Below, piece after piece: positions 36,158 to 42,853 of a DNA stretch of 64,000 nt. Made by a program: the position numbers and the translations under genes. Positions within the stretch are counted from its first letter, which is position 1, and the number at the start of each line of letters is the position of its first letter. The notes under the pieces are model-generated. The model worked only from the letters and a program-made list of their open reading frames with translations, made no database searches and was not told where the DNA came from. The DNA is from Paracoccaceae bacterium (GTDB lineage: Bacteria; Pseudomonadota; Alphaproteobacteria; Rhodobacterales; Rhodobacteraceae), in the NCBI GenBank assembly GCA_022448245.1, contig JAKVCO010000011.1, positions 47,236-111,235 of the forward strand, written 5' to 3'.

Positions 36158-36242
36158 TAGTGTTAGGCGATCGCCTGCGTTGGCTTAAACCTCGACACCG
36201 ACTACGAGCTTGAGTAACGCTAATTATTCTATGCTAACGCTA
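36158..36242. promoter_or_regulatory. Repeated TAACGCTA motifs and palindrome between the two LuxR-type genes
   Basis: TAACGCTA occurs at 36215-36222 and 36235-36242, exactly 20 bases apart (two helical turns), and a one-mismatch inverted copy, TAGTGTTA, is at 36158-36165. A 12-bp perfect palindrome, AGGCGATCGCCT, is at 36165-36176. The region is the only place for both divergent promoters. Cooperative binding by a regulator dimer is inferred from the spacing. Confidence 0.45.
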
Positions 36243-36270
36243 GCGCCGAGTGAGCCGAAGGTCCATCGCA

Positions 36271-36741
36271 ATGAACAGCAATCTTGCAAGTCAACTCGCT
36301 ATTTTGGGGGAGACCTCTCCCTCCGGTTACGCCGTGGGCCTGCACGTGCGATTTACGTCGCCGACGTATCTCTTTCAGACGTATCCTCCTGCGTGGAACG
36401 AATACTACAGCTCTCAGGGGCTGGTGATGCGCGATCCTGCTGTGGCGTGGGGTTTCTCGAATGACGGTGTGGTGCGATGGTCTGCGCTCGCTGATCAAGA
36501 TCCCGGCGGAGTGTTCGAAAAAGCAGCAGAACATGGGCTTGCGTACGGGGTAGGGGCGGCCGTTTTGTCGGAAGGCTCGCGGACGCTGGCAGGGTTTGCC
36601 CGGTCTGATCGTGAGTTCACGGACGAGGAAATGGCCCTCCTGCACGAGGTCGTGGCCGCTATGCACGCGCTCACCGCGGACGAAGACGCCATGAGCGTCG
36701 AGGATCGCGCGACCATCGCGGATAACTCCATCACCGTCTGA
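36271..36741 (+). CDS. HTH-less LuxR paralogue (autoinducer-binding domain only)
   Basis: 156 residues. It aligns along its length with the autoinducer domain of the divergent LuxR-type protein (shared RFTSP, GL..DP, RWS.L, YGV, and R.DREF.DEE blocks) and keeps the same pocket signature: Trp42, Tyr46, Asp55, Pro56, Trp70. After MHALTADEDAMSVEDRATI it ends in a short acidic tail, with no helix-turn-helix and no remnant of one before the next gene. Start ATG 36271 is preferred over an in-frame GTG at 36250. It could bind signal and pair with the full-length protein. Confidence 0.85.
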   Translation: MNSNLASQLAILGETSPSGYAVGLHVRFTSPTYLFQTYPPAWNEYYSSQGLVMRDPAVAWGFSNDGVVRWSALADQDPGGVFEKAAEHGLAYGVGAAVLSEGSRTLAGFARSDREFTDEEMALLHEVVAAMHALTADEDAMSVEDRATIADNSITV

Positions 36742-36802
36742 GGTGTCTTAGCCGCGCGCGACAATTCCTTGCATTTGTTCCCAATTCGCTCACAATTGAG
36801 GA

Positions 36803-37282
36803 ATGAACAATACAAGAACATCTGCGGATGCTTCGGCCGCGGTTCAGGCGAGGCCTGGTCAATTGTTGGCGCGGGGCGTGTGTCGCCACATGCTCAGCTT
36901 TGATTTTGTGACCGTTGAAGAGCTTGTCCCGACCTTGGGCTTGAGGGTCGATGTGATGGCGCTTGGACCCAAGGGCGAGGTGTGGATCATCGAATGCAAA
37001 TCCTCGCGCGTGGATTTCACGTCAGATCGCAAGTGGCAGGGATATCTGGAGTGGTGTGATCGCTACTTTTGGGCGGTGGACGAGGCCTTTCCGTCTGACC
37101 TTTTGCCCGATGATACGGGCCTCATCATTGCGGACGCCTATGATGCCGAAATCATCCGCATGGGACCTGAAACGAAACTAGCGCCTGCACGGCGCAAGGT
37201 CATGACACAGAAGTTCGCCCGCCATGCTGCGCTGCGCCATCATGCAGCGCGGGATCCGGATTTGGCCCTCGTTTGGGGCTAG
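36803..37282 (+). CDS. mmcB: MmcB family DNA repair protein
   Basis: 159 residues. Matches the alphaproteobacterial MmcB family, named for mitomycin C sensitivity of the Caulobacter mutant. The PD-(D/E)xK-type nuclease pattern is visible: RVDVMALGPKGEVWIIECKSS with Asp50 and ECK near residue 65, then DRKWQGYLEWCDRYFWAVDE. The ATG follows GAGGA. In Caulobacter the gene is in the SOS regulon; no clear GTTC-N7-GTTC LexA box was found in its 61-base upstream gap. Confidence 0.9.
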   Translation: MNNTRTSADASAAVQARPGQLLARGVCRHMLSFDFVTVEELVPTLGLRVDVMALGPKGEVWIIECKSSRVDFTSDRKWQGYLEWCDRYFWAVDEAFPSDLLPDDTGLIIADAYDAEIIRMGPETKLAPARRKVMTQKFARHAALRHHAARDPDLALVWG

Positions 37283-37300
37283 GGGAAAGGTGCTGCGCCG

Positions 37301-37489
37301 TTAGCGCTTGGCGCTTTCCGCAACTTTGACAGCGGCGAGGATCTCTTCCGCGATTTCGCGCGCCTCGTCAGGCTCGAAGTCCATTGGAACTTCCAATCCG
37401 CCCGCTTCGATGAAAAGCCGGACCATGCCCTGGTCGGTCGGACCAATCTGGAGATTGGCTTCAAGATCGCGTTCGGTATTGATGCCCAT
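37301..37489 (-). CDS. Small conserved protein (DUF6324-like)
   Basis: 62 residues, MGINTERDLEANLQIGPTDQ onward, acidic and with a C-terminal amphipathic helix (DEAREIAEEILAAVKVAES). It resembles a small Rhodobacterales family of unknown function recorded as DUF6324. AAAGGAGG lies before the ATG. It ends 18 bases from the convergent mmcB stop. Confidence 0.75.
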   Translation of the reverse strand: MGINTERDLEANLQIGPTDQGMVRLFIEAGGLEVPMDFEPDEAREIAEEILAAVKVAESAKR

Positions 37490-37635
37490 GACGGCCTCCT
37501 TTGCACGGCAGCCGTGTACCGCAGCGCTCGTTTGCGCTGCAAGCCCCGTTGCGCTATCTTAGGCGCCCAATCAGCGTCAATTCCGGCTGTAAGACCCTTG
37601 CAACGGAGCGCAGCGCTAGATATGTGCAGCGGCGT

Positions 37636-37712
37636 GCCGCCTTAGCTCAGTAGGTTAGAGCGCCTGATTGTGGATCAGGAGGTCCCCCGTTCGAGCCGGG
37701 GAGGTGGTACCA
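37636..37712 (+). tRNA. tRNA-His (GTG)
   Basis: 77 bases including the encoded CCA. Acceptor GCCGCCT pairs with AGGTGGT (two G-U pairs), the anticodon arm is CTGATT-GTG-GATCAG with anticodon GTG, and the T arm is CCCCG-TTCGAGC-CGGGG. The discriminator base is A and there is no extra G at position -1, unlike tRNA-His of most bacteria (G-1 and C73). This state is known from alphaproteobacteria with a divergent HisRS. Confidence 0.97.
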
Positions 37713-37755
37713 CTCTCTTCAGATGGATGGACGACGCGACCAGCGCAGGCGCGCC

Positions 37756-38094
37756 TTAGTCGGTTGTTTCGATGAAATCGCCCAGCTGGACCGCGCCCAG
37801 AAGCTCGGTCCCCGAGGCGTCAAAGATCAGCAGGTTCTCGGTCTCCGTCACCACAAGGATGTTCGTTGCCGTCTGCGTGACCGCGATGGCCCGCGTGCCT
37901 TCTGGCAGCGCGATTTGGGCCGGCACTGCAATGGTGGTCGGACCGTCACCCAAGCGGATGACAAGGAGCGCCACGATCGCTAGAACGCCAGCGATCATCA
38001 CCACGGTCAGCACCGTCACCAGACGGCGCAGAAAAACGAGGCCTCGCGCCTCTTCGGCGGATACTCCGTCAGCTTTGTAGGGGTCTTCGGCCAT
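37756..38094 (-). CDS. Single-pass membrane protein (DUF6476-like)
   Basis: 112 residues from the ATG at 38094 (MAEDPYKADGVSAEEARGLV). One membrane helix, TVLTVVMIAGVLAIVALLVI, at about 28-47. The periplasmic part looks like a single beta-blade: IALPEGTRAIAVTQTATNIL, then VVTETENLLIFDASGTELLG. It recalls a Rhodobacterales family of unknown function, DUF6476. Its start codon shares two bases with that of rluD on the other strand (CATG at 38092-38095). Confidence 0.82.
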   Translation of the reverse strand: MAEDPYKADGVSAEEARGLVFLRRLVTVLTVVMIAGVLAIVALLVIRLGDGPTTIAVPAQIALPEGTRAIAVTQTATNILVVTETENLLIFDASGTELLGAVQLGDFIETTD

Positions 38095-39112
38095 GACATC
38101 GCCGCTTGTTTTTACGATTGGGTCCAATCCGCCCGCGCGCCTAGATAAGGCGTTAGCGCGAGATGTGCCAGAAGAAGCGGCGCTTTCGAGGTCTCGATTG
38201 GTGCGTCTCCTTGCGGAAGGCGCGGTGTCTGTGGCCGGGGTTGTGGTCGCCGACGCCAAGGCGCGGGTCGAAGAGGGTGCAGAAGTGTCGATCCTGGTCC
38301 CCGAAGCGCGTCCGCTCGATGTCGAGGCGGAGGCGATTCCGCTCGATGTGGTGTTCGAGGATGAGTTTCTGATCATCGTGAACAAGCCCGTGGGCATGGC
38401 GGTTCATCCTGCGCCGGGCACGCCGTCGGGTACGTTGGTCAACGCGCTCCTGGCTCATGCAGGCGATAGTTTAAGCGGTATCGGCGGCGTGCAGCGCCCT
38501 GGCATCGTGCACCGGATCGACAAGGATACGAGCGGTCTGCTCGTCGTGGCCAAAACGGATGCCGCGCATCACGGGCTGGCTGCGCAGTTCGAGGCGCATA
38601 CGGCTGAGCGTCAGTATCTTGCGGTTGCCTACGGCGTGCCAGAGGCTGCTGATCCGCGGCTCCGAGGGCTCAAGGGAATTAGCTTTGAGGCCGGGGAGGT
38701 GATGAAGATCACCTCGGGCCTCGCACGCCATAAATCTGAGCGTCAAAAACAGGCGGTCTATTTCAACGGTCAGGGACGTCACGCGGTGACGCGTGCCAAG
38801 GTGCTGAGCCGCCATGGCACACCGCCGGTGGCTTCATTGTTACAATGTCAGCTGGAGACCGGACGCACGCATCAGATCCGCGTGCATCTGGCCTATGCCG
38901 GTCATGGGCTTGTGGGGGACCCGGTCTACGGCGGTAAAAGGAAGCTCAAATCGGGGGCTCTGAGCCCGGAAGCACAGGAAAAACTGCTGAAATTCCCGCG
39001 TCAGGCGCTGCATGCGGCTGTTTTGGGGGTGGAGCATCCTGTCACCGGGGAGATGCTACGGTTTGAGGCACCGATCCCTGCGGACATGGCTGAGTTGCTT
39101 TCTCTGCTGTAA
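38093..39112 (+). CDS. rluD: Pseudouridine synthase, RluA family (RluD-like)
   Basis: 339 residues. Makes pseudouridines in 23S rRNA. N-terminal S4-like RNA-binding segment (ARLDKALARDVPEEAALSRS), then the catalytic motif HRIDKDTSGLLVVAK near residue 140 with the active-site Asp, and GRTHQIRVHLAYAGHGLVGD near residue 259. Length and domain order fit RluD/RluC. The ATG overlaps the divergent start at 38094, so its ribosome-binding and promoter sequences lie inside the neighbouring gene. Confidence 0.93.
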   Translation: MTSPLVFTIGSNPPARLDKALARDVPEEAALSRSRLVRLLAEGAVSVAGVVVADAKARVEEGAEVSILVPEARPLDVEAEAIPLDVVFEDEFLIIVNKPVGMAVHPAPGTPSGTLVNALLAHAGDSLSGIGGVQRPGIVHRIDKDTSGLLVVAKTDAAHHGLAAQFEAHTAERQYLAVAYGVPEAADPRLRGLKGISFEAGEVMKITSGLARHKSERQKQAVYFNGQGRHAVTRAKVLSRHGTPPVASLLQCQLETGRTHQIRVHLAYAGHGLVGDPVYGGKRKLKSGALSPEAQEKLLKFPRQALHAAVLGVEHPVTGEMLRFEAPIPADMAELLSLL

Positions 39113-39186
39113 CGCACAGCACGCTTGCGTGAGGGTCCTGTCCTCGCTCCTGCGCACATATTAACTCATTTTCAATGGCGGGGCAT

Positions 39187-39215
39187 CTTGTAGCTTCATA
39201 TGTCCCACCCCATCT
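39187..39215 (+). promoter_or_regulatory. Sigma-32-type promoter upstream of rpoH
   Basis: CTTGTAG, 14 bases, then CCCCATCT fits the E. coli sigma-32 consensus (CTTGAAA, 13-14 bases, CCCCATNT) at all but two of the -35 positions and all of the -10. Read as the alphaproteobacterial heat-shock form (CTTG, 18 bases, CYTATNTNNG) it also fits except one base. It lies 51 bases before the rpoH start, implying RpoH-dependent transcription of rpoH. Confidence 0.65.
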
Positions 39216-39265
39216 ATGTTAAAAGCTGTCACATTGGGCGGCTAACCGACCGGAGGACATAAGAA

Positions 39266-40159
39266 ATGGCAAATTACGCAAACCTTCCCGCCCCGACCCC
39301 AGAAGGCGGTCTGAACCGCTACCTCCAAGAAATTCGCAAGTTCCCGATGCTGGAGCCGGAAGAAGAATACATGCTCGCCAAAGCTTGGGTTGAGCAGGAA
39401 GATTCGCGCTCGGCCCACAAGATGGTCACGTCGCACCTGCGATTGGCGGCGAAGATCGCCATGGGGTACCGTGGCTACGGCCTGCCGCAGGCCGAAGTGA
39501 TCTCGGAAGCGAACGTTGGCCTCATGCAGGCCGTGAAGCGCTTTGACCCTGAGAAAGGCTTCCGTTTGGCGACCTACGCCATGTGGTGGATCCGTGCGTC
39601 GATACAGGAATACATCCTGCGCTCCTGGAGCCTGGTGAAGCTGGGGACGACGAGCGCTCAGAAGAAGCTCTTCTTCAACCTGCGCAAGGCCAAGGCCCGC
39701 ATTGGCGCGCTGGAAGAGGGCGATCTGCGCCCTGAGAACGTGGCCCGCATTGCCAATGACCTTGGTGTGACTGAGGCAGAAGTAATCTCCATGAACCGGC
39801 GCCTGTCGGGTGGGGATGCCTCGCTGAATGCTCAGATCGGCTCTGAAGATGATGGCACGGCGCAGTGGCAGGATTGGCTCGAGGATGAGGATGCGGACCA
39901 GGCATCTGACTACGAAGAGCGCGATGAGATGACCGCGCGCCGGGAGCTTCTTGCTGAGGCGATGGATGTGCTCAACGAGCGCGAGAAGGACATTCTCGTT
40001 CAGCGTCGGTTGAGCGAAGAGACGGTGACCTTGGAGGATCTGTCTGGCCAGTACGACGTGAGCCGCGAGCGCATTCGTCAGATCGAAGTGCGCGCTTTTG
40101 AAAAGCTGCAAAAGCGGATGCGTGAGCTGGCGCGTCAGAAGGGCATGCTGAACGCGTAA
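39266..40159 (+). CDS. rpoH: Heat-shock sigma factor RpoH (sigma-32)
   Basis: 297 residues. Region 2: HLRLAAKIAMGYRGYGLPQA and GFRLATYAMWWIRASIQEYI; the RpoH box QKKLFFNLRKAK (about residue 132) distinguishes it from RpoD; region 4 helix-turn-helix [20 protein letters not shown] near the C-terminus. The ATG follows GGAGGACATAAGAA. Upstream is a sigma-32-type promoter (39187-39215). Many Rhodobacterales have a second rpoH elsewhere; which one this is cannot be told here. Confidence 0.96.
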   Translation: MANYANLPAPTPEGGLNRYLQEIRKFPMLEPEEEYMLAKAWVEQEDSRSAHKMVTSHLRLAAKIAMGYRGYGLPQAEVISEANVGLMQAVKRFDPEKGFRLATYAMWWIRASIQEYILRSWSLVKLGTTSAQKKLFFNLRKAKARIGALEEGDLRPENVARIANDLGVTEAEVISMNRRLSGGDASLNAQIGSEDDGTAQWQDWLEDEDADQASDYEERDEMTARRELLAEAMDVLNEREKDILVQRRLSEETVTLEDLSGQYDVSRERIRQIEVRAFEKLQKRMRELARQKGMLNA

Positions 40160-40170
40160 CGCGGGAATAG

Positions 40171-40260
40171 GGCCCCCCACCTCCCTTCGGCGCCCGTCGG
40201 GCTTGAACCTGAGGGCGCGCCGCTGCGCGGCGGGGGGCTCAAATCCCAGCTGATGAGCTG
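40171..40260 (+). other. Structured region after rpoH
   Basis: Four self-complementary elements lie in 90 bases: an outer pair GCCCCCC (40172-40178) with GGGGGGC (40232-40238); GCCCGTCGGGC (40192-40202); CGCCGC with GCGGCG (about 40219-40232); and CCAGCT-GATG-AGCTGG (40246-40261). Not all can form at once with full length. It could be the rpoH 3' end, an sRNA ending at the terminator 40289-40313, or both. Confidence 0.4.
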
Positions 40261-40288
40261 GAAGCGACCAAAGTGAGTAACGACACAG

Positions 40289-40313
40289 AAGGGGGGTTGA
40301 TCGCCCCCCTTTT
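40289..40313 (+). terminator. Intrinsic terminator after rpoH
   Basis: GGGGGG (40291-40296), a 7-base loop TTGATCG, CCCCCC (40304-40309) and a TTTT run, with AA before the stem extending it by pairing with the T's. A classical rho-independent terminator on the plus strand, ending the rpoH transcript 33 bases before the next gene. Confidence 0.85.
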
Positions 40314-40345
40314 GCCGTCATGCTGGGGCGCGAAGGGAGACATAC

Positions 40346-41323
40346 ATGACGCATCTCAGGTGGGGCATTCTCGGCGCGGCGAAGTTCGCGAGAGAGCACA
40401 TGGGGCCGGCCATTCACAGCGCGCGAAGCGCGGCACTGGTGGCTGTGGCGTCGCGTGATGCCAGCAAGGTGGTGCCCTTTCAGGAGATGGCGCCTGGGTG
40501 CCGCGCGGTTTCCAGCTATGACGACCTTCTCGCCGACGACGAGATCGACGCGGTCTACATCCCGCTTCCCAATCACCTGCATGTGCCTTGGGCGCTGAAG
40601 GCGCTTGAGGCTGGAAAGCACGTGCTGGTCGAAAAACCCGCGACCCTGCGCGCGGCTGAGTTTGACGATCTGACCACGGCACGGGATGCCTCCGGCAAGC
40701 TTTGTGCAGAAGCCTACATGATCGTCCATCATCCGCAGTGGCAGCGCGTGAAACACCTCGTCGCCGATGGCGCCGTGGGCCAGCTGAAGCACATTCGCGG
40801 CGCTTTCTCTTTCGACAATTCCGCCGACACAAAAAACATCCGCAATACGGCTGGCATGGGCGGCGGCGCGCTCCGCGACATCGGGGTCTACATTTTCGGC
40901 TCCGCGCGCTTCGTGACGGGGCAGGAGCCTGAGGTGACCGGCGCGCTCCTGCGCATGGAGCAGGACTTTGACACCTTTGCCGACGTCGATGCGGCCTTCC
41001 CGAACGGCGTGACCTATTCGGCCTATGTCTCCACCCGCTTGCACCCCACGCAGAGCATGGAATTCCACGGTACTGAGGGCCTGATCCGCCTGACGGCACC
41101 CTTCAATCCGAACGTTTTTGACGGCGCGCGCATCGAGATCCACCAGCCGGGGCTGGGCCTGCGCGTCGAACGCTTCCCCGCAGCAAATCATTATGTGAAC
41201 CAGGTCGAAGCTTTCGTCGCCGCAACGCGGGGGGAGGCCTATCCGTGCCCTCTCGAATTCTCACGTGGCACGCAGGTGATGATCGACCGCGTGCTTGAAC
41301 TAGGAGAGGTCCTTGATGGCTGA
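40346..41323 (+). CDS. Gfo/Idh/MocA family oxidoreductase
   Basis: 325 residues. N-terminal Rossmann fold starts LRWGILGAAKFAREHMG, and the family's EKP motif appears as VLVEKPATL near residue 96. The C-terminal substrate domain includes GGGALRDIGVYIF near residue 172, where GxxxDxGxY is expected. NAD(P)-dependent sugar or inositol oxidoreductases make up the family; the substrate is unknown. The last eight bases overlap the next gene. Confidence 0.9.
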   Translation: MTHLRWGILGAAKFAREHMGPAIHSARSAALVAVASRDASKVVPFQEMAPGCRAVSSYDDLLADDEIDAVYIPLPNHLHVPWALKALEAGKHVLVEKPATLRAAEFDDLTTARDASGKLCAEAYMIVHHPQWQRVKHLVADGAVGQLKHIRGAFSFDNSADTKNIRNTAGMGGGALRDIGVYIFGSARFVTGQEPEVTGALLRMEQDFDTFADVDAAFPNGVTYSAYVSTRLHPTQSMEFHGTEGLIRLTAPFNPNVFDGARIEIHQPGLGLRVERFPAANHYVNQVEAFVAATRGEAYPCPLEFSRGTQVMIDRVLELGEVLDG

Positions 41324-41630
41324 CAAAGGTGAATTTGATGACGTCATGCCGGAGAACAACGCCCGGCCCACAGAGCAAGAAGAGCTGGAAGAGGGCCTTG
41401 GCGGGCGCTTCCTGACTTCCGTGATCCTTTGGATCATGTTGCAGCTCGCGCAGACGGTGATCCTTCTGGTCACGGTCGTGCAGTTCCTTTTCCTTCTTGT
41501 AGAGCACAAAAAGCCCAACAAGCGTCTGGCCCGTTTTGGCGAGGACGTGGGCATCTGGGTCGCCAAAGCGGCGCGCTATCAGGCGGGGGCATCGGAAGTG
41601 AAACCCTGGCCGTGGACCGAGCTCGACTGA
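41316..41630 (+). CDS. DUF4389 domain membrane protein
   Basis: 104 residues. Acidic N-terminus, one long hydrophobic stretch (FLTSVILWIMLQLAQTVILL, then VTVVQFLFLLV, about 33-64), and a C-terminus with KPNKRLARFGEDVGIWVAKA typical of the DUF4389 family. AGGAGAGG precedes the ATG, which overlaps the end of the oxidoreductase gene, suggesting coupled translation. Function unknown. Confidence 0.85.
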   Translation: MADKGEFDDVMPENNARPTEQEELEEGLGGRFLTSVILWIMLQLAQTVILLVTVVQFLFLLVEHKKPNKRLARFGEDVGIWVAKAARYQAGASEVKPWPWTELD

Positions 41631-41748
41631 CGTCAACCCGCGCTCAGCCCGCGAAGTTGTGATCAGAAAAAACTTGGCCTGAAAGAAAACTGCGACAGTT
41701 TGTCGGCGGTCGGACGTATTATCTACGACTCAGCCAGGGAGACATTCT

Positions 41749-42258
41749 GTGCCCCAGCCTTTTTCGCGGCCCCAGATCGCGTTCCATTGGATTTCAGCAG
41801 CGCTCGTGCTGCTTATGGCCGCGACCGGCATGATGTATTTTCTCGAGATCGCGGATCGCACGGCAATGCAAGTTCATCAGATCTCCGGGCAAATCCTGAT
41901 TTTGGTGCTGATCGGGCGACTGATCGTCAAAGCCAGGGCCAAACGGCGCACCGTTTCTGATCACGCCGCGTGGGAGAGGGGCCTCGCCCTTCTTGTGCAG
42001 ATCGCGCTCTACCTTGCTTTGATCGTGGCGGTGGTGACGGGATATGTCTCGGTCTCCGCCTTCTCCTCGAACATGCTGCTTTTTCCGGTCGATATCGGGT
42101 TTGCACGCTCGGACACGGGCGAGCAGCTTCTTGAGGTTCACTACCTCATGAAATGGGTCTTTTTGGGCCTCATTGGTCTGCACGTCGCGGGTGCTCTCAA
42201 GCATCACCTGATCGACCGCGACAACACGCTTCGTCACATGATTTCTTTCCGAACATAA
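41749..42258 (+). CDS. Cytochrome b561-type membrane protein
   Basis: 169 residues with four membrane helices. Histidines placed for two b hemes: FHWISAALVLL near residue 13, VHQISGQILIL near residue 43, LLEVHYLMKWVF near residue 128 and GLHVAGALKHHLIDRDN near residue 142. The final DRDNTLRHM is usual in bacterial b561 proteins. GTG start with AGGGAGA upstream. It is followed after 10 bases by a Tat-exported Rieske-like protein, a probable redox partner. Confidence 0.9.
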   Translation: MPQPFSRPQIAFHWISAALVLLMAATGMMYFLEIADRTAMQVHQISGQILILVLIGRLIVKARAKRRTVSDHAAWERGLALLVQIALYLALIVAVVTGYVSVSAFSSNMLLFPVDIGFARSDTGEQLLEVHYLMKWVFLGLIGLHVAGALKHHLIDRDNTLRHMISFRT

Positions 42259-42268
42259 GGATACCCCC

Positions 42269-42817
42269 ATGCAAAAACTCAGCCGACGCCAGGTGATTGC
42301 AACTTTCTCCGCCGCGACTTTCACGTTGTGCCCAGCGGTTTTGAATGCTGCCGTTTATGGTTGGGCAGATGGCTTCACCGATGACGCCCCGCAGGGGCAG
42401 GATCGTCTCGTGAATGTAAGCGGGTCCGCGATGGTCGATATCACGGATCTTGCACCCGGCGAGATGGCGGTCTTTGCGCGGGCCAATGGCGCGGGGGAGT
42501 TTACCAACACCGGTGGCACGCAATACGTGGGCATTCTGCACCGCACGCCCGAGCAGATCGCCGCGGGCGCAGGCGCGCAGACGCAGGACGAACGATACCT
42601 CGTGGTGAATTTGGTCTGCCCGCATTGTGGCTTTGCAATCGGCCTAACCGATGATCCTAGTACACCCTTTGCCTGTACCAAGACAGGCGGCCGCCATGGG
42701 TCGACGTTCAATGCAGCGGGCGTTGGGGTGGGCGGCGCCTCAGACGATGGCGATACGCTTTCGGTGCCGGGCTACACGCTGAACGTGGGCGGCACGGTCA
42801 CCATCTCTTTGACCTAA
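42269..42817 (+). CDS. Tat-exported Rieske-like protein with unusual cluster motif
   Basis: 182 residues. The N-terminus LSRRQVIATFSAATFTLCPA is a twin-arginine signal. The Rieske-type half begins VCPHCGFAIG (Cys117, His119, Cys120) and continues FACTKTGGRHGSTFN (Cys136, His143). The first half-site CxH and the closing HGSxF are normal, but the second site is Cys-x6-His instead of Cys-x2-His. Co-transcribed with the cytochrome b561 gene 10 bases upstream, suggesting a periplasmic electron relay. Whether it holds a 2Fe-2S cluster is uncertain. Confidence 0.75.
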   Translation: MQKLSRRQVIATFSAATFTLCPAVLNAAVYGWADGFTDDAPQGQDRLVNVSGSAMVDITDLAPGEMAVFARANGAGEFTNTGGTQYVGILHRTPEQIAAGAGAQTQDERYLVVNLVCPHCGFAIGLTDDPSTPFACTKTGGRHGSTFNAAGVGVGGASDDGDTLSVPGYTLNVGGTVTISLT

Positions 42818-42826
42818 GCGACAGGC

Positions 42827-42846
42827 GCCGGGCCCTTCGGCCCGGC
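42827..42846. terminator. Hairpin between convergent genes
   Basis: GCCGGGCC (42827-42834) and GGCCCGGC (42839-42846) with a CTTC loop form an 8-bp GC stem in the 36 bases between the Rieske-like gene and pepF. No T-run on either strand; probably a bidirectional stop of transcription. Confidence 0.6.
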
Positions 42847-42853
42847 ATCCATC

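Noticed and set aside
36165..36176. AGGCGATCGCCT as a lux box
   Set aside because: Arms do not match ACCTGTA-like halves and the length is 12, not 18-20; kept only as an unassigned palindrome.
39242..41191. 649-codon frame antisense to rpoH and the Gfo/Idh gene
   Set aside because: It spans two genes and a terminator on the other strand; rpoH and the oxidoreductase are certain.
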